In this document: one piece after another, positions 7,446 through 23,282 of the stretch | Layout: every line of letters begins with the position of its first letter | Numbering within the stretch: the stretch's first letter is position 1 | NCBI RefSeq assembly: GCF_000455205.1 | Contig: NZ_AUWQ01000012.1 | Location: forward strand, 124,001-188,000 | DNA: 64,000 bases | Origin: Mycobacterium sp. UM_CSW | Lineage (GTDB): Bacteria; Actinomycetota; Actinomycetes; Mycobacteriales; Mycobacteriaceae | Direction: 5' to 3' | Program-made: the position numbers and the translations under genes | The notes under the pieces: generated by a model | What the model was told of the DNA's origin: nothing | The model's input: the letters and a program-made list of their open reading frames with translations, nothing else | Databases searched by the model: none

Positions 7446-8750
7446 ATGAACCGCACCGTGCTGCGCGGAGCGCAGGTGATCACCATGTCGCCGACGCGCC
7501 CCGATGCCGAGCGCGTCGACATCGCCGTCGAGGGCGATCAGGTCATCGACTGCGGCGAGCGCGTCGACGATACTGACGCCGAAACAGTCGACCTTCCCGG
7601 TCGCGTGATCATGCCCGGGCTCGTCAACGCGCATTTGCACACGTGGCAGAGCGCGTTGCGTTTGGCGGGCGCCGACTGGACACTGCTGGACTACCTGCGG
7701 CACACGCACGGCGGCGTTGCGGACCAGTTCACGCCCGATGACGTCTACATCGGCAATCTCGCTGGTGCTCTCAATCAAATCAATTGCGGCACAACGATGC
7801 TGGGTGACTGGTGCCACAACAACCCGACGCCTGAGCACACGGACGCGGCAATCGAAGGTCTGGAACGGTCCGGCATCCGCGCCGTGTTTCTGCACGGAGC
7901 GCCTCGGCGAGACCCCGACGTCACCCATCCGCTGGCCGAGGTCGACCGGCTTCTCGACCGGCCCGGCCCAGCGCGCGGCTCGCTCACCGTCGGGATGGCG
8001 ATCGCGGGGCCGCAATACTCGGCGCCGGATGTGGCCGTGGCCGATTTACGTGCCGCCGCCGAACGCGGCCTCGTCGCCTCGATGCACCAAAGCGGCGGCC
8101 AACCAGGGGCCGGATGGGAAGCGGTCCGCGCCGCGGGGCTGTTCGGGCCGCGCACCAACATTGTCCACGGCGCCGGTCTCACCGACGACTGGTTCGGCCG
8201 ATTGATAGCTGCCGGCGTCAGCTTCACCGTCACACCGGAAAGCGAGCTCGGGCACGGCCATGGCGTCCCAATCACCGGGCACCTGTTGAGACATTGCGCG
8301 GCACCGTCATTGGGCACCGACACCGACACCGCCGTGGCCGGGGAGATTCTGGCCGGCGCGCGCATCGCGTTGGCCCATCAGCGCGGTCTCGACCACGAGC
8401 GCCACCGGCAGCTGACCGGTGCGATAGCCCCGTCATCGTCAGTGACCAGTAAGCAGGCGTTGGCATGGGCGACCGTCGAAGGCGCGCGCGCTCTGGGGCT
8501 GGACGACCGGATCGGCAGAATCGAGCCGGGCATGCAAGCGGACCTGGTCGTCATTGACACGCGACCGCTCAACCTCTGGCCAGCTCGTGACCCGATCGCC
8601 GCGGCGCTCCACGCCGGCATCGTCAACATCGAAGCCGTGATGATTGCGGGCCGTTGGCGCAAACGCGACCATTCCCTGATCGAGGCAGACCTCGAAGATG
8701 TGCGGAGCCGCCTCCTGGAATCCGGGGAACGGCTGGTCCCCACGCGATAA
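7446..8750 (+). CDS. Metal-dependent amidohydrolase (TRZ/ATZ, cytosine-deaminase-like)
   Basis: A 434-residue TIM-barrel hydrolase. Metal ligands are visible: H63 and H65 in NAHLH at the first strand, a histidine in VASMHQ, another in NIVHGAGL, and the catalytic aspartate in LGTDTDT. The N- and C-terminal beta-sandwich segments (about 1-55 and 370-420, ending in DLVVIDTRPLN) are typical of the TRZ/ATZ and SsnA group that deaminate or dechlorinate heterocycles. The natural substrate is unknown. The gene follows the PNPOx-like gene by 12 bases, suggesting a joint catabolic or salvage role. Confidence 0.85.
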   Translation: MNRTVLRGAQVITMSPTRPDAERVDIAVEGDQVIDCGERVDDTDAETVDLPGRVIMPGLVNAHLHTWQSALRLAGADWTLLDYLRHTHGGVADQFTPDDVYIGNLAGALNQINCGTTMLGDWCHNNPTPEHTDAAIEGLERSGIRAVFLHGAPRRDPDVTHPLAEVDRLLDRPGPARGSLTVGMAIAGPQYSAPDVAVADLRAAAERGLVASMHQSGGQPGAGWEAVRAAGLFGPRTNIVHGAGLTDDWFGRLIAAGVSFTVTPESELGHGHGVPITGHLLRHCAAPSLGTDTDTAVAGEILAGARIALAHQRGLDHERHRQLTGAIAPSSSVTSKQALAWATVEGARALGLDDRIGRIEPGMQADLVVIDTRPLNLWPARDPIAAALHAGIVNIEAVMIAGRWRKRDHSLIEADLEDVRSRLLESGERLVPTR

Positions 8751-8818
8751 GCCCGCCCGTCCACGATCATGTCGCTTTTCCGCCAGTTTTGTCGGTGGGC
8801 GGGTGTAACTGTGGAACC

Positions 8819-10306
8819 GTGCACGAAGATTTCGAACGCTGCTACCGGGCCGTCCAGTCCAAGGACGCCCGCTTCGACGGCTGGTTCGTCACGGCGGTGT
8901 TGACGACGCGGATCTATTGCCGGCCCAGCTGCCCGGTGCGGCCACCCTTCGCCCGCAACGTGCGGTTCTATCCGACCGCGGCGGCAGCGCAGAAAGCCGG
9001 ATTCCGCGCCTGCAAGCGATGCCGTCCCGACGCGTCGCCCGGATCACCCGAATGGAACATGCGCGGTGACGTCGTCGCGCGCACCATGCGGCTGATCGCG
9101 GACGGCACGGTGGACCGGGAAGGCGTGGGCGGACTCGCGGGCCGCCTCGGTTACACGACCCGTCAGCTGGAGCGCCTCCTGCAGGCCGAGGTCGGCGCCG
9201 GGCCACTGGCGCTGGCCCGCGCACAACGGGCGCAGACCGCCCGAGTGCTCATCGAGACCACGGACCTACCGTTCGGCGACGTCGCCTTCGCCGCCGGGTT
9301 TTCCAGCATCCGCCAGTTCAACGACACCGTGCGTCTGGTGTTCGAGGTCACACCGACGGCGTTGCGCAAACGCGCCGCGGCGCGCTCGACGTCGGACACC
9401 AATTCGCCTGGGGCGCTGTGCCTCCGGCTACCGGTGCGCACGCCGTTCGCCTACGAGGGCGTATTCGGTCACCTCGCGGCCGGCATGGTGCCCGGCTGTG
9501 AGGAGGTCCGCGACGGCGCCTACCGGCGCAGCCTTCGGCTGCCCCGCGGCGGCGCCGTCGTGACGCTGACGCCGGCCGTCGACCACGTGCGCTGCCAACT
9601 GACGCTCGACGACTTCCGCGACCTCACCACCGCGATCGCCCGCTGCCGGCGGTTGCTGGACCTCGACGCCGACCCCGAAGCCGTGGTGGACGGGCTGGCC
9701 GCCGACCCCGAGCTGGCCCCAGTGGTGAAAAAAGCCCCGGGGCAACGGATTCCGCGCACCGTCGACGAGGCCGAGCTCGCCGTGCGCGCCGTGCTCGGCC
9801 AACAGGTGTCGACCAAGGCGGCGAGAACACACGCGGGCAGGCTGGTCGCGGCCTACGGGAGCCCCATCAAGGACCCCGCGGGCGCACTGACCCACACCTT
9901 CCCGTCGGTCGAACAGCTGGCGGAGATCGATCCGATCCACCTGGCGGTCCCCAAGGCCCGGCAACGGACGCTCGCCGCGCTGGTCGCGGGGCTCGCCGAC
10001 GGAAGCATCGTCCTGGACGCGGGCAGCGATTGGGACAGCGCCCGCGCCCAGCTGCTGGCGCTGCCGGGCGTCGGTCCCTGGACCGCGGAGGTGATCGCGA
10101 TGCGCGCGCTGGGCGACCCGGATGCCTTTCCCGCCAGCGACCTCGGACTCCGCTTGGCCGCAGAGGAACTCGGGTTACCCGTGGATCAGCGAAGACTCGT
10201 CGAACGCAGCGCGCGTTGGCGGCCCTGGCGCTCCTACGCCACCCAGCATCTCTGGACCACCCTCGAGCATCCGGTAAACCATTGGCCACCACTGGAGGTC
10301 GCATGA
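8819..10306 (+). CDS. alkA: Bifunctional AdaA regulator / AlkA 3-methyladenine DNA glycosylase
   Basis: A 495-residue fusion starting at GTG 8819, matching the M. tuberculosis Rv1317c layout. The N-terminal Ada zinc domain has C34, C38, C65 and C68, with C34 the expected methyl acceptor from phosphotriesters. An AraC-type HTH follows at about 90-185, then the AlkA N-terminal domain (about 200-310) and a HhH-GPD glycosylase domain with the hairpin LPGVGPWTAEV and catalytic aspartate in PASD. The protein senses methylated DNA and excises alkylated bases. Its stop overlaps the start of ogt (ATGA), forming the adaptive-response operon. Confidence 0.95.
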   Translation: MHEDFERCYRAVQSKDARFDGWFVTAVLTTRIYCRPSCPVRPPFARNVRFYPTAAAAQKAGFRACKRCRPDASPGSPEWNMRGDVVARTMRLIADGTVDREGVGGLAGRLGYTTRQLERLLQAEVGAGPLALARAQRAQTARVLIETTDLPFGDVAFAAGFSSIRQFNDTVRLVFEVTPTALRKRAAARSTSDTNSPGALCLRLPVRTPFAYEGVFGHLAAGMVPGCEEVRDGAYRRSLRLPRGGAVVTLTPAVDHVRCQLTLDDFRDLTTAIARCRRLLDLDADPEAVVDGLAADPELAPVVKKAPGQRIPRTVDEAELAVRAVLGQQVSTKAARTHAGRLVAAYGSPIKDPAGALTHTFPSVEQLAEIDPIHLAVPKARQRTLAALVAGLADGSIVLDAGSDWDSARAQLLALPGVGPWTAEVIAMRALGDPDAFPASDLGLRLAAEELGLPVDQRRLVERSARWRPWRSYATQHLWTTLEHPVNHWPPLEVA

Positions 10307-10794
10307 TCCGCTACCGCACCATCGACAGCCCGATCGGATTCCTGACCCTGGCCGGGCATGGGTCGGTTCTGACGAATCTGCGAATGGTCGACCAGACCTA
10401 CGAACCCGACCGCGCCGACTGGTCGCCCGACCCCCGGGCCTTCGACGACGCCGTCGAACAACTCATCGCGTACTTCGCCGGCGAGTGCACCGAGTTCGAC
10501 ATCGAACTCGAGCTGGGTGGCACCGAATTCCAGCGGCGGGTATGGAATGCGCTGCTGACGATCCCGTATGGCGAGACCCGTTCGTACGGGGAAATCGCCG
10601 ACCAGATCGGGGCCCCGGGATCCGCGCGGGCCGTCGGCTGGGCCAACGGCCACAATCCGATCGCCATCGTCGTCCCCTGTCACCGGGTGATCGGCGCCAA
10701 CGGAAGCCTGACCGGGTTCGGCGGCGGACTCGACCGAAAGCGCACCCTGCTCGAATTGGAAAAGCGCAGCGAGAATTTGACGCTATTCGATTAA
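10303..10794 (+). CDS. ogt: Methylated-DNA-[protein]-cysteine S-methyltransferase Ogt
   Basis: A 163-residue suicide repair protein that moves alkyl groups from O6-alkylguanine to its own cysteine. The active-site motif PCHR is at residues 125-128, with C126 as acceptor, and the DNA-binding helix segment SYGEIADQIG lies upstream. It is complete and the same size as the M. tuberculosis protein. ATG overlaps the alkA stop codon, so translation is coupled. It converges on the rRNA operon and shares its terminator. Confidence 0.95.
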   Translation: MIRYRTIDSPIGFLTLAGHGSVLTNLRMVDQTYEPDRADWSPDPRAFDDAVEQLIAYFAGECTEFDIELELGGTEFQRRVWNALLTIPYGETRSYGEIADQIGAPGSARAVGWANGHNPIAIVVPCHRVIGANGSLTGFGGGLDRKRTLLELEKRSENLTLFD

Positions 10795-10804
10795 TTGCGA
10801 ATGC

Positions 10805-10834
10805 AAAAACACCCCCGTTGCCGGGGGTGTTTTT
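10805..10834. terminator. Bidirectional intrinsic terminator between ogt and the rRNA operon
   Basis: A perfect 13-bp stem (10805-10817 and 10822-10834) with a TTGC loop, flanked by five A residues on one side and T residues on the other. It therefore works as a U-tract terminator for ogt on the plus strand and for the rRNA operon on the minus strand. It begins only 10 bases past the ogt stop and lies 6 bases beyond the 5S 3' end. Confidence 0.92.
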
Positions 10835-10840
10835 GTATAT

Positions 10841-10954
10841 GTTCGGCGGTGTCCTACTTTTCCACCCGAGTGGGCAGTATCATTGGCGCTGACAGGCTTA
10901 GCTTCCGGGTTCGGGATGGGACCGGGCGTTTCCCTGTCGCTGTGGCCGCCGTAA
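10841..10954 (-). rRNA. rrf: 5S ribosomal RNA
   Basis: The minus strand reads TTACGGCGGCCAC at its 5' end (10954) and ends CACCGCCGAAC at 10841. These ends pair as the terminal helix of a 114-nt mycobacterial 5S rRNA, and the internal GGTCCCATCCCGAACCCGG segment is diagnostic. It is the last gene of the operon and lies directly before the terminator. Confidence 0.95.
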
Positions 10955-11035
10955 CTCTATTTAAATGTATTGGTGGGGGGTGTGGTGCGCCACGACATTT
11001 CTGTCAGGCGCTGGAATGTGGTTGCGAGTTTGTGT

Positions 11036-15943
<4,908 letters not shown>

Positions 15944-16144
15944 ACCCCTCGATAACGAGGTGAATTTACAATCAGAGAAAATCTGACCTAACAAAAGACA
16001 CCAATATTACTGGCATCAAAAAACGACCATACCCACACACGGGGGGTGCAAGTATGGTCAAAAACAACAACAAAATAAAAAGACCAAACACACTATTGAG
16101 TTCTCAAACAACACTCACGCTTGTCTTCGCCCGCTTCCGGGCAA
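15944..16144 (-). other. rRNA operon leader with boxA-like element and processing hairpin
   Basis: About 200 nt between the start site and 16S. On the minus strand it carries an antitermination box region (TTTGAGAACTCAATAGTGTG, around 16088-16107), and further down a hairpin with arms at 16052-16059 and 16025-16032 followed at once by a T-rich stretch. The layout matches the leader of other slow-grower rrn operons, where the box allows Nus-dependent antitermination and the stem takes part in RNase III processing. The span is AT-rich compared with flanking genes. Confidence 0.75.
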
Positions 16145-16151
16145 CCCTGCC

Positions 16152-16181
16152 AGCTTAATACCGGTCTGGCGGAGGCGTCAA
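16152..16181 (-). promoter_or_regulatory. rRNA promoter, downstream copy (P1-type)
   Basis: On the minus strand, TTGACG (16181-16176) and TAAGCT (16157-16152) are separated by 18 bases and followed by the conserved GGCAGGGTTGCCC start region. The arrangement matches the M. tuberculosis rrn P1 promoter, including its spacer length. Transcription would begin near 16145. Confidence 0.8.
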
Positions 16182-16232
16182 GCCCCAGTTTTGGCCATCT
16201 CATTGTGGTGACCGCTGCGGGGCAGCCGTGCC

Positions 16233-16262
16233 AGGCTAGTACCGATCCGGCGAGGGAGTCAA
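16233..16262 (-). promoter_or_regulatory. rRNA promoter, upstream copy
   Basis: A second promoter of the same design: TTGACT (16262-16257), an 18-base spacer and TAGCCT (16238-16233), followed by GGCACGGCTGCCCC. It lies 81 bp upstream of the first and is closely related to it in sequence, so the pair probably arose by tandem duplication. It is 57 bases past the murA stop codon. Confidence 0.72.
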
Positions 16263-16318
16263 GCCTCGGTTTCGGCCATCTTCGTGAGGTGACCGCCCTT
16301 GTGGGGCACTGACTTTGA

Positions 16319-17572
16319 CTACTCTACCCGCTCGATCTCCGCTCCCAAAATCGCGAGGTTTTCCACGAACAACGGGTAGCCGCGATCGATATGAAAGACG
16401 TCGTGAACCTCGGTATCGCCGTCGGCGACCAGCCCCGCCAGCACCAGGCCGGCGCCGGCCCGGATGTCCGAACACCAGACCGGGGCGCTGGACAGTTGCG
16501 GCAGGCCACGCACGACGGCGTGGTGCCCGTCGGTGCGGGCGTCGGCGCCCAGCCGGATCATCTCCTCGACGAACCGGAACCGCGCCTCGAACACGTTCTC
16601 GGTGATCATTGACGTGCCGTCGGCGATCGATGCCAGCGCGATGGCCATGGGCTGCAGGTCGGTCGGAAACCCCGGGAACGGCAAGGTCGCCACGTTGACG
16701 GCCTTCGGGCGCTCGTACTGGGTGACCCGGAAGCTGTTGTCGGTCTGGGTGACGGTCGCGCCCGCGTCGTGCAGTTTGTGCAGCACCACCTGCAGGTGGG
16801 CCGGATCGACGCCGGTGACCTCGATGTCGCCGCGGGTCATCGCGGCGGCGATGCCCCACGTGGCGGCGACGATGCGGTCCCCGATCACCCGGTGCTCGGT
16901 GGGGTGCAGTCGCGGGACGCCGGTGATCGTCATGGTCGGCGAACCGGCGCCCTCGATCTGCGCGCCCATCTGGTTGAGCATCGTGCACAGGTCCACCACG
17001 TCGGGTTCGCGCGCCGCGTTGTGGATCGTCGTGACGCCCTCCGCCACAACGGCGGCCATCAGAATGTTCTCGGTGGCGCCGACGGAGGGGAACTCCAACT
17101 GAATTTCCGCGCCGCGCAACGTTTCTGCCTGAGCAACCACGCACCCGTGCTCGATGTTGCACTGCGCGCCCAGCTGCCGCAGGCCGGCCTGATGCATGTC
17201 CAGCGGCCGGGAACCGATCGCGTCGCCGCCCGGCAGCGCGACCCTGGCGCGCTTGCACCGGCCGACAAGTGGCCCGAGCACGCAGACGGAGGCGCGGAAC
17301 TGTCGCACCGCGGCGAAGTCGGCGTCGTACTTGGGCTCGTCGGGCGAGGTGATGCGGGCGACGTCGCCGTCGAGTTCGACGGTGGCACCCAGGCCGCGCA
17401 ACACCTCCGCCATCAGCGGAACGTCGAGGATGTCCGGGCAGTTGGTGATGGTGCTGGTGCCCTCGGCCAGCAGGGTCGCCGCCATCAGCTTGAGCACGCT
17501 GTTCTTGGCGCCCCCCACAGCGACTTCGCCTGACAACCGGGTGCCGCCGGTCACCACGAATCGCTCAGCCAC
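16319..17572 (-). CDS. murA: UDP-N-acetylglucosamine 1-carboxyvinyltransferase MurA
   Basis: First committed step of peptidoglycan synthesis: transfer of enolpyruvyl from PEP to UDP-GlcNAc in the cytoplasm. Length is 417 residues, normal for the family. The loop that usually carries the fosfomycin-target cysteine reads [14 protein letters not shown], with D117 in its place, the known mycobacterial substitution that gives intrinsic fosfomycin resistance. The gene lies directly upstream of the rRNA promoters, as in all mycobacteria, so murA read-through can feed the rRNA operon. It is divergent from the cobalamin adenosyltransferase gene. Confidence 0.97.
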   Translation of the reverse strand: MAERFVVTGGTRLSGEVAVGGAKNSVLKLMAATLLAEGTSTITNCPDILDVPLMAEVLRGLGATVELDGDVARITSPDEPKYDADFAAVRQFRASVCVLGPLVGRCKRARVALPGGDAIGSRPLDMHQAGLRQLGAQCNIEHGCVVAQAETLRGAEIQLEFPSVGATENILMAAVVAEGVTTIHNAAREPDVVDLCTMLNQMGAQIEGAGSPTMTITGVPRLHPTEHRVIGDRIVAATWGIAAAMTRGDIEVTGVDPAHLQVVLHKLHDAGATVTQTDNSFRVTQYERPKAVNVATLPFPGFPTDLQPMAIALASIADGTSMITENVFEARFRFVEEMIRLGADARTDGHHAVVRGLPQLSSAPVWCSDIRAGAGLVLAGLVADGDTEVHDVFHIDRGYPLFVENLAILGAEIERVE

Positions 17573-17644
17573 CCGCGTCAGTCTAGTGAAGCGGTATCGG
17601 CTTGTCAGTCAGCCGGGCGCCGCATGCCGAGTACCGTTTGGCCC

Positions 17645-18226
17645 ATGGCGATACACCTGACCCGCATCTATACCCGAACCGGCGACGACGGAACGACGGG
17701 ATTGAGCGATTTCTCACGGGTCTCCAAAAACGACCCCCGCCTGGTGGCGTACGCGGACTGCGACGAGGCCAACTCCGCGATCGGCGTCGCGATCGCCCTC
17801 GGCCAACCCGACGAGGAGATCGCCGGTGTGCTACGCCAGATCCAGAACGACTTGTTCGACGCCGGCGCGGATCTGTCCACCCCCGTGGTGGAGAACCCCG
17901 AACATCCCCCGCTGCGGGTCGCCCAGTCCTACATCGATCGGCTCGAGGCGTGGTGTGACAAATATAACGAGCCCCTGCCGGCGCTGAATTCCTTTGTGCT
18001 GCCCGGTGGTTCGCCATTGTCGGCGCTGTTGCACGTCGCCCGCACCGTGGTGCGCCGGGCCGAGCGCTCGGCGTGGTCGGCGCTCGATTCCCACCCGGAC
18101 GGAGTCAGCGCGCTGCCGGCCAAATACCTGAACCGGCTGTCGGACCTGCTGTTCATCCTGGCGCGGGCGGCCAACCCCGGTGGGGACGTGCTGTGGCGGC
18201 CCGGTGGCGGCCCGGCGAACGCGTAG
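17645..18226 (+). CDS. PduO-type ATP:cob(I)alamin adenosyltransferase
   Basis: Makes adenosylcobalamin from cob(I)alamin and ATP, the cofactor for methylmalonyl-CoA mutase and other enzymes. The 193-residue protein has the ATP-binding N-terminus IYTRTGDDGTTGL and the conserved RVSKNDPRLVAYADCDEANS and RRAERS segments of the PduO helical bundle. It matches Rv1314c in length. The M. tuberculosis IS1557 insertion at this locus is absent here. Confidence 0.93.
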   Translation: MAIHLTRIYTRTGDDGTTGLSDFSRVSKNDPRLVAYADCDEANSAIGVAIALGQPDEEIAGVLRQIQNDLFDAGADLSTPVVENPEHPPLRVAQSYIDRLEAWCDKYNEPLPALNSFVLPGGSPLSALLHVARTVVRRAERSAWSALDSHPDGVSALPAKYLNRLSDLLFILARAANPGGDVLWRPGGGPANA

Positions 18227-18303
18227 GCGGCATCGAGTCTGCGCGCAGATCGCAATTCGCGCGAAAACCGTGCTCTCACCGCAGTTTCGACGTCGCTCGG
18301 CCG

Positions 18304-18747
18304 CTAAACGCTGCGGCGGCGGGCGCGCGGCGAAGGCCGCGACTCCAGCCAGGATAAGAACGCGGTCAGCGCGCCCTTGTCGAGCGCGAGCTCGTAACCC
18401 GACCGGCGGTCCTGCGTCGTGTCACGCAGCTCCAACACGACGATCTCGTCGGTCATGATGTCGAACTCGTCGCCGCGCGGGGCACGCCGGGCGACGATCT
18501 CCACGCCGCGCCGGCTGAGGCGGCGGTCCGGCCACAACCGCAAACTGGACAGCCGGTAGAACGCGGCCTCACCGCCGCGGTACCGGATCACCCCGTGCCG
18601 CCAACCGTGACCGCCGACGGCGGGGATGTCCCGCATGATTCCCGCGGTTCCGCCCTGGCGCAGCTTCAACAGCCGATAGCTCAGCGCGAGGACGGCGGCG
18701 CCTAACAACACGACGAGCACGACCATGCCGATCATGGGCGCGCTCAT
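18304..18747 (-). CDS. DUF2550 membrane-anchored protein (Rv1312 type)
   Basis: A 147-residue protein of unknown function with one N-terminal membrane helix (about residues 5-25) and a basic, folded cytoplasmic domain (GWRHGVIRYRGGEAAFYRLSS is typical). It is always found right after atpC in mycobacteria. ATG 18747 is chosen over TTG 18753 because it reproduces the family N-terminus MSAPMIGM. It begins 7 bases past the atpC stop, so it is the last gene of the ATP synthase operon. A role in ATP synthase biology is only suggested by position. Confidence 0.85.
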   Translation of the reverse strand: MSAPMIGMVVLVVLLGAAVLALSYRLLKLRQGGTAGIMRDIPAVGGHGWRHGVIRYRGGEAAFYRLSSLRLWPDRRLSRRGVEIVARRAPRGDEFDIMTDEIVVLELRDTTQDRRSGYELALDKGALTAFLSWLESRPSPRARRRSV

Positions 18748-18753
18748 CGGCAA

Positions 18754-19119
18754 TTAGTCGATCGCGCCGACGGCGCGCAGTCTGGCGCGCCCCCTGGCGG
18801 CAATGCGGGGATCGTCGGACTCGGCGTCCTCCCGGGCCGAACTCTCGTCGATCTCCGACTCGAACTCCGCGGATTCGGCAAGGACCGTGACGGTCTCCTC
18901 GGTGACCGACAGGAACCCGCCGTCCACCGCGATCCGCAGGTCGTCCTCGCCTTCGCGTTCGACACGCACCATGGCGTCGTCAACCAACTGCGCCACCAGC
19001 GGGATGTGCCGGGGCAGGATCCCGATCTCGCCGACGGTGGTGCGGGTGAACAGGAACGTTGCCTCACCCGACCAGATCTTCCGGTCGACGGCGACTATCT
19101 CAACGTTCAATTCGGCCAT
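18754..19119 (-). CDS. atpC: ATP synthase F1 epsilon subunit
   Basis: Rotor subunit of the F1 central stalk that also limits ATP hydrolysis. The 121-residue length matches M. tuberculosis, whose epsilon has a shortened C-terminal helical domain compared with E. coli. The N-terminal beta-sandwich (about 1-85) includes [16 protein letters not shown]. It follows atpD by 26 bases. Confidence 0.95.
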   Translation of the reverse strand: MAELNVEIVAVDRKIWSGEATFLFTRTTVGEIGILPRHIPLVAQLVDDAMVRVEREGEDDLRIAVDGGFLSVTEETVTVLAESAEFESEIDESSAREDAESDDPRIAARGRARLRAVGAID

Positions 19120-19145
19120 ACCACTGTGCCTTTCGACTCATGCCC

Positions 19146-21549
<2,404 letters not shown>

Positions 21550-21555
21550 TGTTAG

Positions 21556-23229
21556 CTACTTCTTGTCCTTCTTGGAGTCCTTGGATTCCTTCTTCGGCTT
21601 TTCCTTCTTGACTTGCACCGACTCCTTTTCGAGGTCTTCGGAGTCCAGCGCCTCGACGTGCTCGTCGGGCACCACCGATTCGCCGTCGGAGGCCGCGAAG
21701 CCCTTCTTGAACTTCTTGATGATCTCGGTCAGCTCGTTCTCGCCCTCTTCCGAGAGCTTCTGGCTGTCCCGGATGCCGGCCAGGAACTTCTCCTCGGAAG
21801 CCCGCATGTGGTCCAGCAACTCGGTTTCGAACCGCCTGACGTCCTCGACGGGCACCGAGTCCAGGTGGCCGCCGGTGCCCAGGAAGATCGAGACGACCTG
21901 CTCCTCGACCGGCATGGGCTGGTACTGCCGCTGCTTGAGCAGCTCGACCAGCCGCTCGCCGCGCTCCAGCTGCGCCTTGGACGTGGCGTCCAGGTCGGAC
22001 GCAAACGCGGCGAAGGACTCCAGTTCGCGGTACTGCGACAGGTCCAGACGCAGCGAGCCGGCCACCTCTTTCATGGCCTTGATCTGCGCCGCGCCACCCA
22101 CGCGGGACACCGAGACACCGACGTTGATCGCGGGCCGGACGCCCTGGTTGAACAGGTCGGACTCTAGGAAGCACTGCCCGTCGGTGATCGAGATGACGTT
22201 GGTGGGGATGTAGGCCGAGATGTCGTTGGCCTTGGTCTCGATGATCGGCAGGCCCGTCAGCGAACCGCCGCCGAGGTCGTCCGACAGCTTGGCGCAGCGC
22301 TCCAGCAACCGCGAGTGCAGGTAGAAGACGTCGCCCGGGTAGGCCTCGCGGCCCGGCGGGCGGCGCAGCAGCAGCGAGATCGCGCGGTACGCCTCGGCCT
22401 GCTTGCTCAGGTCGTCGAAGACGATCAGCACGTGCTTGCCGTCATACATCCAGTGCTGAGCGATCGCCGAACCCGTGTAGGGCGCAAGCCATTTGAAGCC
22501 GGCGGAGTCCGACGCGGGGGCCGCGACGATGGTGGTGTAGTCCATCGCGCCGCCCTCGTCGAGCGCGCGGCGGACGGCCGCGATCGTGGTGCCCTTCTGG
22601 CCGATGGCCACGTACACGCACCGCACCTGCTTGCGCTCGTCGCCCGACTCCCAGTTCTGGCGCTGGTTGAGGATGGTGTCGATACAGACCGCGGTCTTGC
22701 CGGTCTTGCGGTCACCGATGATCAGCTGGCGCTGGCCGCGGCCGATCGGGGTCATCGCGTCGATGGCCTTGATCCCGGTCTGCAGAGGCTCTTTCACACC
22801 CTGGCGCTGCACGACCGACGGCGCCTGGATCTCCAAGGCGCGCCGGATGTCGGTGTCGATGTCGCCGCGCCCGTCGATCGGCTGGCCCAGCGGGTTGACG
22901 ACGCGGCCCAGGAACGCGTCGCCGACGGGGACCGACAACACCTCGCCGGTGCGCTTGACCTGTTGTCCCTCTTCGATTTTCTCGAAGTCACCCAGGATGA
23001 CCGCACCGATGCTGTGCTCGTCCAGGTTGAGCGCGACGCCGAGGACCCCGCCCGGGAACTCGAGCAGCTCCTGGGTCATCACGGAGGGCAAACCTTCGAC
23101 GTGCGCGATGCCGTCGCCGGCGTCGACGACGGTACCGACCTCCTCGCGGGCGGTGTCGGCGGTGAAAGAGCCTACGTATTCCTCGATGGCGCTTTGGATG
23201 TCGTCAGCCGAGATTGTCAAGTCTGCCAT
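21556..23229 (-). CDS. atpA: ATP synthase F1 alpha subunit
   Basis: Non-catalytic nucleotide-binding subunit. The Walker A loop GDRKTGKT is at residues 172-179. At 557 residues it is longer than E. coli alpha because of the mycobacterial C-terminal extension. Here that extension ends in a strongly lysine-rich tail ([17 protein letters not shown]), a few residues longer than I recall for M. tuberculosis. In mycobacteria this extension holds back ATP hydrolysis, which is known for the family rather than shown here. Confidence 0.97.
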   Translation of the reverse strand: MADLTISADDIQSAIEEYVGSFTADTAREEVGTVVDAGDGIAHVEGLPSVMTQELLEFPGGVLGVALNLDEHSIGAVILGDFEKIEEGQQVKRTGEVLSVPVGDAFLGRVVNPLGQPIDGRGDIDTDIRRALEIQAPSVVQRQGVKEPLQTGIKAIDAMTPIGRGQRQLIIGDRKTGKTAVCIDTILNQRQNWESGDERKQVRCVYVAIGQKGTTIAAVRRALDEGGAMDYTTIVAAPASDSAGFKWLAPYTGSAIAQHWMYDGKHVLIVFDDLSKQAEAYRAISLLLRRPPGREAYPGDVFYLHSRLLERCAKLSDDLGGGSLTGLPIIETKANDISAYIPTNVISITDGQCFLESDLFNQGVRPAINVGVSVSRVGGAAQIKAMKEVAGSLRLDLSQYRELESFAAFASDLDATSKAQLERGERLVELLKQRQYQPMPVEEQVVSIFLGTGGHLDSVPVEDVRRFETELLDHMRASEEKFLAGIRDSQKLSEEGENELTEIIKKFKKGFAASDGESVVPDEHVEALDSEDLEKESVQVKKEKPKKESKDSKKDKK

Positions 23230-23282
23230 GGCTTTTCGTCTTCCTACTTGATCTTCGTTCGCATGCTGTTGTGATGGTGTGG

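Larger units (their letters stand above)
16137..16308. repeat. 81-bp tandem duplication carrying the rRNA promoters
   Basis: Segments beginning at 16176 and at 16257 can be aligned with a period of 81 bp. Shared blocks are GTCAAGCC, GGCCATCT, GGTGACCGC and GGGGCA. A partial copy before 16176 repeats the GCCAG-C-TA-TACCG-TC-GGCG-GG pattern. About two copies are present, each carrying one promoter; a third remnant runs into the end of murA. Confidence 0.65.

Noticed and set aside
18227-18303. Terminator between pduO and the DUF2550 gene
   Set aside because: Short palindromes such as CTGCGCGCAG are present, but there is no stem followed by a T-run, so no call was made.
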